From: CAVZCC01 sp963773765
GTDB taxonomy: Bacteria > Actinomycetota > Acidimicrobiia > Acidimicrobiales > Microtrichaceae
Direction of reading: 5' to 3'
DNA length: 64,000 bases
Assembly: GCA_963773765.1 (NCBI GenBank)
Contig: CAVZCC010000008.1
Coordinates: forward strand, 62,001-126,000
Shown here: positions 15,980 through 24,754 of the stretch, piece by piece
How positions within the stretch are numbered: the first letter of the stretch is position 1
How the letters are laid out: every line of letters starts with the position of its first letter
Notes under the pieces: generated by a model
The model's database searches: none
Told to the model about the DNA's origin: nothing
What the model saw: the letters and a program-made list of their open reading frames with translations, nothing else
Position numbers and translations under genes: made by a program

Positions 15980-17461
15980 ATGGCCGGCAGTGACGTCCAC
16001 AACACGTCGCGCATGAGCGATTTCGAGGCCGTCATGTGGGAGCTCGAGCGTGACCCGCAGCTCTCGTCCGCCTTCGCCAACGTCACGCTGTTCGACCGGC
16101 CCCCCGACCGGGACCGGTTCCGGCGCCGCATGGCCGCTGCCACCGTGGCGGTACCGCGGCTCCGCCAGCGGGTCGTCCCGGCCCCGGCGCGCCTCGCTCC
16201 CCCGGAGTGGCGGGAGGACCCGGACTTCGACCTGGACCACCACCTGCGGTGGGTGGACCTGGGTGGCGTCGCCACCGAGCGTGACCTGTACGACGTGGTC
16301 GCCACGCTCAGCCGCCAGCCGTTCGACCGCGAGCGCCCACTGTGGGAGTTCGTGGTGATCGAGGGCCTGGAGGGCGGCCGGGCCGCCATGCTGCAGCGCC
16401 TGCACCACACCATCACCGACGGCGAGGGCGGCATCCGCATCTCGGTCCAGTTCCTGGACTTCGAACGCACGCCCCCGCTGGACCCGCCGGTGCACCCTCC
16501 GACGGACCCGGACGACGACACGACCGACGACGGGACTCCCGGTGAGCGACCAGGCTGTGACGCGCCGGCCGGATGGCTGTCCCGGACCGCTGGTGCCCTC
16601 GGCCACATGGCCCGCCAACGCGGCACCCAGGTGGCCCGGACGGCCGGATCGGTGGGCACCCTGGCGCTGCACCCCGACCGGCTCCCGGGCACGGGAGCGG
16701 ACCTGGTGGACATGGCCCGCTCGGCGGTGCGCCAGCTCACCGTGGACGGCCGGCGCTCACCGCTGTGGACCGAGCGATCCCTGGAACGCTGGTTCGGCAC
16801 CACCCGGTTGGCCCTGGAGGACGTGCGCAGCGCCGCCCACGCGCTCGACGGGAGCGTGAACGACCTGTTCGTGGCCGGGGCGGCGTCGGCGGCATCGGTG
16901 TACCACCGCCGTGCCGGCCTGCCGGTGGACGAGTTGCGGGTGTCCATGCCGGTGAGCACCCGCCACGACCGGCGGGCCGGTGGGAACGCCTTCGCCCCCA
17001 GCCAGGCACTGGTCGCCACCGCGGACATGTCGCCCGCCGAGCGGTTCGCCTCGGTGCACGACTCGCTCACCGCGGTGAAGGACGAACGGGCGCTGGGCTC
17101 CATGGAGAGCGCGGCGTCGGCCATCAACCTGCTGCCCACGGCGGCGCTGGTGCGGACGGGCCAACGCATGGCCGGGTCGGTGGACTTCGTGTGCTCCAAC
17201 GTGAAGGCCGCGCCCTTCGACCTGTTCATCGCCGGGGCGTTCATGGAGGCCAACTACCCGATCGGGCCGCTGGCGGGCACGGCGTTCAACTTGACCACCA
17301 TGTCCTACCGGGGGTGGCTGTTCCTGGGGCTGGTGGTGGACCCGGCCGCGGTGCACGACCCGCAGCTGCTCCTGGACGACCTGGATCGTTCCTACCGTGA
17401 CCTGCTCCGCGCCGGCGGCATCACACAGCCCCGAACCACGGACGATCACCAGCCGGCCTGA
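15980..17461 (+). CDS. Wax-ester synthase/diacylglycerol acyltransferase (WS/DGAT)
   Basis: A 493-aa member of the bacterial WS/DGAT family, which esterifies acyl-CoA with diacylglycerol or fatty alcohol to make storage triacylglycerol or wax. The catalytic motif is seen as LHHTITDGEGG (HHxxxDG) near residue 145. Upstream are HHLRWVDLGG and PLWEFVVIEGLEGG; downstream come SVNDLFVAGAA, RVSMPVSTR and the C-terminal NVKAAPFDLFIAGA and YNLT-like block (FNLTTMSYRGWLFLGLVVD). A Pro/Asp-rich loop at about 165-195 links the two domains. Storage-lipid genes of this kind are widespread in Actinomycetota. ATG 15980 follows TACCCT at leaderless distance. Confidence 0.92.
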   Translation: MAGSDVHNTSRMSDFEAVMWELERDPQLSSAFANVTLFDRPPDRDRFRRRMAAATVAVPRLRQRVVPAPARLAPPEWREDPDFDLDHHLRWVDLGGVATERDLYDVVATLSRQPFDRERPLWEFVVIEGLEGGRAAMLQRLHHTITDGEGGIRISVQFLDFERTPPLDPPVHPPTDPDDDTTDDGTPGERPGCDAPAGWLSRTAGALGHMARQRGTQVARTAGSVGTLALHPDRLPGTGADLVDMARSAVRQLTVDGRRSPLWTERSLERWFGTTRLALEDVRSAAHALDGSVNDLFVAGAASAASVYHRRAGLPVDELRVSMPVSTRHDRRAGGNAFAPSQALVATADMSPAERFASVHDSLTAVKDERALGSMESAASAINLLPTAALVRTGQRMAGSVDFVCSNVKAAPFDLFIAGAFMEANYPIGPLAGTAFNLTTMSYRGWLFLGLVVDPAAVHDPQLLLDDLDRSYRDLLRAGGITQPRTTDDHQPA

Positions 17462-17504
17462 GCGCTCCGCTGCCGGGGTCCTGACGGATCCCCTGGAGGG
17501 AAGG

Positions 17505-17684
17505 TCAGTTGATGTGGACCTCTGCGTCCAGCTTGGCCAGCAGCGAGCGCACGTCCAGCAGCAGGTCGGCCACCTCGGAGGTGGACACGAGCTGCCGTTC
17601 CGAGATGTCACCCAGGCCACGGTCGATCAGCTGCATGGCCTCACGGATCGACTCGTCGGTCTGCGGATCACGAACCTCGGTCAT
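17505..17684 (-). CDS. Small acidic helical protein, 59 aa
   Basis: A short gene with a near-perfect Shine-Dalgarno (AGGAGG, four bases before ATG 17684), which argues it is translated. The product MTEVRDPQTDESIREAMQLI continues with two amphipathic helices (ISERQLVSTSEVADLLLDV, RSLLAKLDAEVHI). There are no Cys, no membrane segment and no recognised family. It is convergent with the WS/DGAT gene (43-bp gap). It could be a small regulatory or adaptor protein; nothing in the sequence says which. Confidence 0.7.
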   Translation of the reverse strand: MTEVRDPQTDESIREAMQLIDRGLGDISERQLVSTSEVADLLLDVRSLLAKLDAEVHIN

Positions 17685-17877
17685 CGTGCCTCCTACGCTC
17701 GGCCGCACCGGGGGTTCCCGTGGAACGGGACCGGACGACGGGGCACAGCGTACCTCCCCCCGGTGACACAGCCACGTCGATTCGGCCCCGTTCACGCAGT
17801 CTTCACAGAGCCGGGGGTGGTGTGACACCCGACCGGGAAGGGGTCGCGGGCCGGGCCGGGCAGATCTACCCGGCGGG

Positions 17878-17883
17878 TAGCGT
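17878..17883 (+). promoter_or_regulatory. Candidate -10 (TAGCGT), leaderless
   Basis: TAGCGT ends eight bases before ATG 17892 of the LLM oxidoreductase gene. Confidence 0.4.
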
Positions 17884-17891
17884 TGCCGGCC

Positions 17892-18905
17892 ATGGACAGC
17901 ACGGACCGGCCGATCGGGCTCACCTTCGCCAGCTTCCAGGCCCTGGGCCTGGAGGTGGGGCTGGACATGGCCCGGTCCGCCCGGGCCGCGGGCTTCGGTT
18001 CGTTCTGGACCGCGGAGACGGTGGGCCCCGAGGCCTTCGCCTCCCTGGGCGCGGTCGCCACGGCGGTGCCGGGCCTGGACCTGGGCACCGGGGTGCTCGC
18101 CCTGCAGCTCCGCACTCCGATGCTCGCCGCCATGGGCGCTGCCACCCTCCAGGCGCTCGCCCCCGAACAGGACGTCCTGTTGGGCGTCGGCATCTCCTCG
18201 CCGGTCGTCGTCGGCCGGTGGCACGGCGCAACCTACGGCGACCGGCCGGTGGCCCAGACCCGCGAGTTCCTGGACCTCACCGCGGCGTGCCTGGCCGGCG
18301 ACGCCGTCAGCTTCGACGGCGACTTCTACCGGTGCTCCAAGTTCCGACTGGGCGTCCGGCTGGGTGAACGCCGGCCCCGGCTCGTCCTGGGCGCGCTCAA
18401 CGAGCGGATGCTGCGCCTGGCCGGTGAACGCGCCGACGGCGTGCTGCTCAACTACCTGCCCGCCTCTGCGGTGCCGTGGTGCGTGGAGCAGGTCCGCGCC
18501 GGCGAGGACGCGGCGGGACGCCCGGGCGGTTCGTGCACCGTCTACGCCTACGTGCACGTCGGGGTGTGCGACCCCGACCGGGCCCGGCCGTCGGGCCGGA
18601 AGGACCTGTTCTCCTACGCGGTGGTGGACGCCTACGCCCGGGCCTTCGAACGGGCCGGGTTCGGTGAGGAGGTCGCTGCGCTGCGGTCGGCCCGCGAGGC
18701 GGGCGACCGCGATGCCAGCGTCGCGGCCATGTCGGACCGGATGGTCGACGCCATCGACATCTGCGGGGACGCCGCCCACGTGGCCGCAGCGGTGCGCTCG
18801 TACCGGGAGGCCGGGGTGGAGGTCCCCGTGATCATGCCGCTGCCCTGGAGCGAGGACCGCGTCGGCACCATCGAGGCGACGATCGAGGCCTGCGCCGGCG
18901 CCTGA
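17892..18905 (+). CDS. LLM-class (luciferase-like) F420-type oxidoreductase
   Basis: A 337-aa TIM-barrel protein of the luciferase-like superfamily, which in Actinomycetota commonly uses coenzyme F420. Landmarks are IGLTFASFQALGLEVGLDMA at the N-terminus, GFGSFWTAETVGPEAF, LGTGVLALQLRTPMLAAMGA and LLGVGISSPVVVGRWHG. Then come REFLDLTAACLAGDAVSFDG, RPRLVLGALNERMLRLAGE and ADGVLLNYLP. Cofactor preference is inferred from lineage and homologues. Substrates in this family range from sugars to aromatics and are not predictable here. ATG 17892 follows TAGCGT; an in-frame TTG nine bases upstream is less likely. Confidence 0.88.
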   Translation: MDSTDRPIGLTFASFQALGLEVGLDMARSARAAGFGSFWTAETVGPEAFASLGAVATAVPGLDLGTGVLALQLRTPMLAAMGAATLQALAPEQDVLLGVGISSPVVVGRWHGATYGDRPVAQTREFLDLTAACLAGDAVSFDGDFYRCSKFRLGVRLGERRPRLVLGALNERMLRLAGERADGVLLNYLPASAVPWCVEQVRAGEDAAGRPGGSCTVYAYVHVGVCDPDRARPSGRKDLFSYAVVDAYARAFERAGFGEEVAALRSAREAGDRDASVAAMSDRMVDAIDICGDAAHVAAAVRSYREAGVEVPVIMPLPWSEDRVGTIEATIEACAGA

Positions 18906-18982
18906 CCCGCTCACCCCCCACCGTGGGGCCGCGCGACCGGGGCCCGTCCCGCTCAGGTCCGCCCCGCTCAGGTCCGCCCCTC

Positions 18983-18988
18983 TAAGGT
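18983..18988 (+). promoter_or_regulatory. Candidate -10 (TAAGGT), leaderless, after short direct repeats
   Basis: TAAGGT ends eight bases before ATG 18997. Just upstream, near 18949-18980, the string GCTCAGGTCCGCCCC occurs twice in tandem, after a related partial copy; it may be incidental or a regulator site. Confidence 0.35.
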
Positions 18989-18996
18989 CGATCGCC

Positions 18997-19815
18997 ATGG
19001 AGCTCCGTGATGCGGTCGTGGTGGTCACCGGCGGGGGCAGCGGGATCGGCGCAGCCCTGTGCCGGCGGTTCGCGGCCGGGTCGCCCCGGGTGGTGGTCGT
19101 CGCCGACCTGGACGGTGACGCGGCCGAGCGCGTCGCCGCTGAGGTGCGGGCCATCGGCGGCGCCGGCACCGTGGTGGCCCGGGCCGTCGACGTCGCCGAC
19201 GAGGCCCAGGTGGGTGCCCTGGTCGCCGCGGTCGAGATGGAGCACGGCGTCATCGACCTGTTCTGTGCCAACGCCGGGATCGGCACCGGGGCCGGCGTCG
19301 AGGCCACCGACGCGCAGTGGGCCCAGATCTGGCAGGTCAACGTGATGGCCCACGTCTACGCCGCCCGGGCCCTGCTGCCGGCCTGGCTGGAACGCGGCAG
19401 CGGCTACCTGGTGACCACCGCATCGGCGGCCGGGCTGCTGACCAACCTGGGCGATGCCCCCTACACCGCCACCAAGCACGCCGCGGTGGGCCTGGCCGAG
19501 TGGCTGTCCATCACCTACGGGGACCGGGGCGTGACGGTGTCCTGCCTCTGCCCCCAGGGCGTGCGCACCCCGCTGTTGTTCGGTGGCGCCGGCAGCCCCG
19601 CCGACGGCGCCCTGGCCACGGAGGTGGTGAAGGCCCAGCGGGTGCTGGAGCCCGAGGAGGTGGCCGACGTGGTGGTCGACGGGATCCGGGCCGAGGACTT
19701 CCTGATCCTCCCCCATCCCGAGGTCGCCGACTACGAACGGGCCCGGGCAGGCGACCGCCAACGGTGGCTGCGGTCCATGCGCAGGCTCCAGGCCCGCCTC
19801 ACCGGTGGCGGCTGA
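18997..19815 (+). CDS. SDR-family oxidoreductase
   Basis: A 272-aa classical short-chain dehydrogenase. VVTGGGSGIGAALCRRF is the NAD(P) glycine motif, FCANAGIGTG matches NNAG in degenerate form, TASAAGLL supplies the catalytic Ser region, and YTATKHAAVG is the YxxxK active site. The C-terminus lacks the usual GGxx substrate-lid ending and instead has a basic helix RQRWLRSMRRLQ. The following methyltransferase/glycosylase gene overlaps its 3' end by 11 bp, suggesting coupling. The substrate is unknown. Confidence 0.88.
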   Translation: MELRDAVVVVTGGGSGIGAALCRRFAAGSPRVVVVADLDGDAAERVAAEVRAIGGAGTVVARAVDVADEAQVGALVAAVEMEHGVIDLFCANAGIGTGAGVEATDAQWAQIWQVNVMAHVYAARALLPAWLERGSGYLVTTASAAGLLTNLGDAPYTATKHAAVGLAEWLSITYGDRGVTVSCLCPQGVRTPLLFGGAGSPADGALATEVVKAQRVLEPEEVADVVVDGIRAEDFLILPHPEVADYERARAGDRQRWLRSMRRLQARLTGGG

Positions 19816-20960
19816 CGCCGGGCCGGGCCAGGCCGGGGCCGACCCCCATCGGGTGACCCTCCAGGCCTACGACCGCGACGCCCGGGCCTGGCAGGACCGC
19901 CGGCCCCCCCGACTGGACGACGCCCGCGCCTTCACCGCCAGGCTCGACCCCGCCGACGCCCCGGTGGTGGACCTGGGGTGCGGCCCGGGCTGGCACCTCC
20001 CCGAGCTCCCACCGGGGACGATCGCGGTGGACGGCTCGGCCGCCATGCTGGGCCTGGTCGCCGACCACGCCCCGCGGGCGCTCCGGGTCCGGGCGGACCT
20101 CCGGGCCCTGCCGTTCGGCCGCCACCGGCTGGGCGCGGTGTGGGCCAACAAGAGCTACGTCCACCTCGACCGCCGCGCCGTGCCGCTGGCCCTGTGGGAC
20201 CTGCACCGAGCCATGCGCGTGGGTGCACCCGCGTTCCTGGGCCTGTTCGGCGGCGACGACGACCACCGGACCGTCGACGACGACCCGTTCCCGGGCCGGG
20301 CGTTCTCCTCCTGGCCCGACGGCCTGCTCGCCCACGTGCTGGCCGGAGCCGGGTTCGGCGTGGCGTCCTGGGACCGCCACGAGCTCCCGGGGGTCCCGTT
20401 CCTGGCCGTGACCGTGCGTCGGGAGCGGACCCTGGCCGACACGGTGGCGCCGGGCATGCGCCTGCTGCTGGTCGGACTCAACCCGTCGGTGTACGCGGCC
20501 GACGCCGGTGTCGGCTTCGCCCGCCCCGGCAACCGGGCGTGGCCTGCCCTGCTGGCCTCCGGACTGGCGACCGTGGACCGCGATCCCCGGCACCTGCTGG
20601 TCCACCACCGCATCGGGATGACCGACCTGGTCAAGCGGGCCACGGCGCGGGCCGACGAACTGGACCCGGCGGAGTACCGGGACGGCCTCCTGCGCCTGGA
20701 CGCACTGTGCGCGCTGGCTGCGGCCCGGCGCCGTCTGCGTCGTCGGCCTGACCGGCTGGCGGGCGGCGACCGGGGACCGCCGGGCCGTCGCCGGCATGCA
20801 GGACCGGACGGTCGGCGGGTGCCCCGTCTACCTCATGCCCAACCCGAGCGGCCTCAACGCCCACACCGATGTGGCCGACCTGGCCGCGCACTTCCGCACC
20901 GCGGCGGACCTGGCGGACCGGACCGATGCCGCGGCCCCGCAGGACCGGCCCCGGACCTAG
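19805..20960 (+). CDS. SAM-methyltransferase/Mug-type DNA glycosylase fusion (one doubled wobble base)
   Basis: About 384 aa with two domains. Residues about 15-205 form a class I SAM methyltransferase: VVDLGCGPGWH is motif I (residues about 54-64), AVDGSAAMLG motif II, and WANKSYVHLD the motif IV region. Residues about 208-370 match the mismatch uracil/thymine-DNA glycosylase Mug: LLLVGLNPS carries the catalytic-loop Asn, then GVGFARPGNRAWPALLASGL and MPNPSGLNAHT, the second Mug signature. Near 20712 the frame moves because a Leu CTG codon is followed by an extra T (CTG/CTT), which reads as a doubled synonymous wobble base; removing one base restores the Mug C-terminus. GTG 19805 overlaps the SDR stop. 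The domain pairing is unusual. Confidence 0.82.
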
Positions 20961-21011
20961 CATGCCGACGTCCGGCGGCGGCACCTCCGACGCGGACCAG
21001 GGGGAACGCAC

Positions 21012-22053
21012 ATGAAGGTCCGGCTGGAGCCGTCCGACGAGTACATGCACCCGGGGCCGGAGCCGACCTTCAACGAGAGCATGTACTTCAACGTCTACGA
21101 CCCGGCCGCCGAGCTCGGCGGGTTCGTCCGGTTCGGCAACCGCCCCAACGAGGGCCACGCCGAGATGACGGTGTGCCTCTACCTGCCCGACGGCCGGGTC
21201 GGCGTTCATGTTCAAGCGGCCCGAGATCACCCACAACGAGCGCGTTCGACGCCGGCGGGGCGCGCTTCGACGTGGTCGAGCCGTTCGAGCAGCTCCAGGT
21301 GTCGTACTCGGGCAAGGTCGTGCTGCTGGACCAGCCGCTGGACATGGCCGATCCCCGCCAGGCCTTCACCGACAACCCGTACGACACCGCCGACGGTGCG
21401 ACCTCACCTACGCCGGGGTGTCGACGCCGTTCGGGGGCGAGCCCGAGGAGTCACACGAGCGCCCGGGCGAGGAGTTCGCCAAGGGCCACTACGAGCAGCT
21501 GGTGCGCGCCACCGGCACCATCACCGTGGGCGAGGACACGTGGACCGTGGACGGGTTCGGCCTGCGCGACCACTCGTGGGGGCCGCGCTCCTGGCAGGCC
21601 CCGTGGTACTACCGCTGGCTCACGGTGAACTTCGGCGACGGCATCGGGCATGATGCTCAGCCGGATCGCCCGCCAGGACGGCCCCGGCACCCGGGGCGGC
21701 TTCGTGTGGGACGGGTCCGGCCTCCACCTGGTCCGCGACGTCCAGCTCTCCACCGAGCTGGGAGGGCGAGGACGCCTACCACCGCACGCATCCGGGCCAC
21801 GTTCACCACGGCCCGGGACGACGAGGACCTCGACGGTGACGGAGTCGTCACCCGGAGCTCACCGGCGAGGTCCTGAACCTGATCCCGCTGCGCAACCGCC
21901 GCGACGGGCGCGTCACCCGCATCTCGGAGGGCATGACCGGGTGGACGCTGGACGCCGCGCTCGGGATCGGACCCGACCGCCACGGTCGGCTACGGCCTGT
22001 CGGAGTACCTCGACCAGATCGTCGACGGCGCCCCGGTCGGCATCGACGAGTAG
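21012..22053 (+). CDS. Hypothetical protein with HSWGPR motif (about ten doubled wobble bases)
   Basis: About 343 aa after removing one base of each doubled wobble pair. Visible stretches are MKVRLEPSDEYMHPGPEPTF, FGNRPNEGHAEMTVCLYLPD, then FMFKRPEI, AFDAGGARFDVVEPFEQLQV and GLRDHSWGPRSWQAPWYYRW near residue 190. The C-terminus is EYLDQIVDGAPVGIDE. The HSWGPR segment and predicted beta structure recall the lipocalin-like hydroxyneurosporene synthase/AttH type, but I cannot name the family firmly. It lies upstream of an LLM enzyme and a carotenoid oxygenase, and shares with the latter an identical leader CAGGGGGAACGCACATG. Resolved pairs include GT(C/G), GC(C/G), GT(G/C), GG(G/C), AC(G/C), CC(C/G) and GG(A/C). 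Confidence 0.7.
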
Positions 22054-22133
22054 CCGGCCCCCGAACCAACCCGACGCGACCCATCCCACACCGACAGTCC
22101 CGTGTCCCCCCCCCCGACAGACGGAGTTCCCCC

Positions 22134-23131
22134 ATGCGTGACCTCATCAAGGCCGGCTACCAGATCCCCCTGTTCACCTACCCCGACGTCGCACCGGACG
22201 GGCCTCTTCGGCCGGGTGGTGGACCAGGCCGTCACCGCCGAGGGGTCCGGCTTCGACTCCGTCTGGGTGATGGACCACTTCTGGCAGCTGCCGATGCTGG
22301 GCCCGACGGAGCTGGAGATGCTGGAGGGCTACACCACCCTCGGCGCGCTCGGCGCCCGGACCACCACCGCCAACCTGGGCACGCTCGTGACCGGGGTGAC
22401 CTACCGGAACCCGGCCGTGCTGGCCAAGATCGTCACCACGCTCGACGTCATCTCCGGTGGCCGGGCCATCTGCGGGATCGGCGCGGCGTGGTTCGAGGAG
22501 GAGCACGTCGGCCTGGGTGTGCGACTTCCCGCCCCTGAAGGTCCGGTTCCAGATGCTGGAGGAGGCCCTCGTCATCCTCCGGGCCATGTTCCGGGGCGAG
22601 CGCCCGACCATCGAGGGCACCCACTACCGCGTGGTGGACGCCATCAACTCGCCGCTGCCGCTGCGCGACGGCGGCCCGCCCATCATGGTCGGCGGGTCCG
22701 GCGAGAAGAAGACCCTGCCGCTCGGCGCCCGGTACGCCGATGCCATCAACCTGTCCGCCGGCTCGGACGAGCTGGCCCGCAAGATCGACGTCATCGGGTC
22801 CTCCCTGGCCGACGCCGGCCGCAGCCGCGACGAGCTCAACATCTCCTGGCTGTGCACGGTCGTCCTGGGTGACACCGAGGCGGAGGCCGAGGAGCGGCTG
22901 CGGGCGATGGTGGCGTCCCGCGGCATGGACGTGGCCATGCTCGACGACCCGGCGGTACGACCGATGCTGACGGCCCGGATCATGGTCGGCGACGCCGACG
23001 GCGTGGTGTCCCAGCTCCGGAGTGCAGCGGCCACCGGGCTGGACGGCATCATCGTGAACCTGCCCGCGGACGGGGGCGACCCGGCCGCGGTGGCCGCGGC
23101 CGCCGAGGTGGTCCGCGCTGCGGTCACCTGA
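22134..23131 (+). CDS. LLM-class F420-type oxidoreductase (two doubled wobble bases)
   Basis: About 331 aa after two corrections (near 22202, GG(G/C) before CTC; near 22519, GT(G/C) before GAC). It shows the luciferase-like TIM-barrel pattern: IPLFTYPDVAPDG, GFDSVWVMDHFWQLP, TLGALGARTTTANLGTLVTG, RNPAVLAKIVTTLDVISGGR and GIGAAWFEEEH, the last highly characteristic of F420-dependent LLM proteins. PPIMVGGSGEKKTLPLGARY follows. It resembles the glucose-6-phosphate/hydride-transfer branch more than true luciferases. A ten-C tract (22106-22115) sits in its leader, with GGAG before the ATG. It probably works with neighbouring catabolic genes. Confidence 0.85.
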
Positions 23132-23152
23132 CCGGGACGTGACTCCCCCGGC

Positions 23153-23167
23153 ATGAACACCGTTCAT
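23153..23167. promoter_or_regulatory. 15-bp palindrome ATGAACACCGTTCAT, candidate operator
   Basis: Perfect 6-bp arms around a 3-nt centre, overlapping the position a -35 would occupy for the TACACT at 23178-23183 (TGAACA then an 18-bp spacer). This spacing suits a TetR- or MarR-like repressor. No cognate regulator gene is adjacent. Confidence 0.45.
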
Positions 23168-23177
23168 CGGATCGACC

Positions 23178-23183
23178 TACACT
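23178..23183 (+). promoter_or_regulatory. Candidate -10 (TACACT) of the carotenoid oxygenase gene
   Basis: TACACT lies 46 bases before ATG 23230, leaving a leader of roughly 40 nt with GGGGGAA as ribosome site. Confidence 0.4.
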
Positions 23184-23229
23184 GTGCCGGTCCGGCCCCT
23201 CCACGGGCCGATCTCCAGGGGGAACGCAC

Positions 23230-24677
23230 ATGACCACCGTCCGACCCGACGACCAGGCGACCGCGGCGTTCGCCGGTGTCGACGACCCGTTCCTGACCGG
23301 GCAGTACGAGCCGGTGCGCGACGAGCGACACGACGTCGACCTCGTCGTCCGGGGTGAGCTCCCGGCCGGGCTCCGGGGCGCCTACCTGCGCAACGGGCCC
23401 AACGCGTTCTACCCGCCGCCCGGCCGCTACCACGTGTTCGACGGCGACGGCATGCTGCATGGCCTGTACCTGGACGGCGAGGGCGGCGCCTCGCTACCGC
23501 AACCGCTGGATCGCCTCCCGGGGCCTGTGGCACGAGCGCTCCGTCGGCCACGCCGTGTACGGCGGCCTGTCCGAGTTCACCATGCCGCCCCAGGAGGCCA
23601 TGGAGGCCGGCGGGCTGTACAAGAACACCGCCAACACCAACATCGTCCGCCACGCCGGGCGCCACCTGGCCCTCATGGAGGGCGCGCACCCCACCGAGGT
23701 CACCGCCGAGCTGGAGACCGTCGGCGAGTACGACTTCGGCGGCGCGCTGGACGGGGCCATGACGGCGCACCCCAAGTGGGACCCGGCCACCGGCGAGATG
23801 CTGTTCTTCGGCTACTCGCCCGTTCCCGCCCTACCTCCGCTACCACGTCGCCGACGCCTCCGGCGCGCTGGTCCGCTCCACCGAGGTGCCGATCGGGCGG
23901 TCGGTGATGATGCACGACTTCGTGACCACCGCCGTCGCACGTCGTCTCGTTCGACCTCCCCGCCGTGTTCGACGGCGAGGCGCATGCTGACCGGCGGGAC
24001 CGCCATCCGCTGGGAACCCGAGCTGGGCGCCCGCATCGGTGTGATGCCCCGTGACGGCGAGGGCTCCGACACCGAGTGGATCGACGTCGACCCGTTCTAC
24101 GTGTTCCACTTCCTGAACGCCCACGAGGACGCGGCGACCGGCCGCATCGTGGTCGACGGGTGCCGTGCCACGGCAATGCCCACGGCCTTCGGCGACGAGC
24201 CCCTGCCGGACGCCCACGTCCGGCCCTTCCTGTGGCGGTGGGAGATCGACCCGGCCAACGGGACCGTGGTCGACCGACCAGCTGGACGACCGCCCCGGCG
24301 ACTTCCCCCGCATCAACGACGCCTACAACGGGCTGCCCAACCGGTACGGCACCCACGCCCACACCGGCAGCTGGGACCAGGCCGAGGGTGTGCGGTTCGA
24401 CGGCGTGACCCAGTTCGACCTGGAGGCCGGCACCACCGCCACGCACGTCTACGGACCGGACCACGTCTGCGGCGAGCCCGTGTTCGCGGCCGACCCCGAC
24501 GGCACGGCGGAGAACGACGGGTGGATCGTCAACTTCGTGACCGACCTGGCGGAGGGGACCACCGAGTTCGTGGTCCTGGACGCCCACGACGTGGCCGCTG
24601 ACCCGGTTGCCCGGGTGGAGCTCCCACGGCGGGTGCCGTTCGGGTTCCACGGCAACTGGCTGCCCGCCACCGACTGA
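23230..24677 (+). CDS. Carotenoid-cleavage-type oxygenase (RPE65 family; five doubled wobble bases)
   Basis: About 480 aa. Seven-bladed propeller oxygenases of this family bind one Fe(II) through four His and cleave C=C bonds of carotenoids, apocarotenoids or stilbene/lignin-type phenylpropanoids. The start LPAGLRGAYLRNGPNAFYPP is diagnostic. Candidate iron ligands are AHPKWDP, MMHDFVTT, FHFLNAHED and the C-terminal FGFHGNW, matching the expected four-His spacing. Five doubled wobble positions (near 23494, 23821, 23934, 23981, 24275: TC(G/C), CC(C/G), GC(C/G), GC(G/C), GT(C/G)) break the raw frame. With an acyl-CoA synthetase next, side-chain cleavage of an aromatic followed by CoA activation is a reasonable guess. 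Confidence 0.88.
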
Positions 24678-24741
24678 CAGGCCGCCACCGATCGACAGGC
24701 CGGCCCCGGGGCGGCCGGCGACCCACGCACCGGCCGCGACC

Positions 24742-24747
24742 TAGCCT
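24742..24747 (+). promoter_or_regulatory. Candidate -10 (TAGCCT), leaderless
   Basis: TAGCCT ends seven bases before GTG 24755 of the acyl-CoA synthetase gene. Confidence 0.4.
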
Positions 24748-24754
24748 CGTCGCC

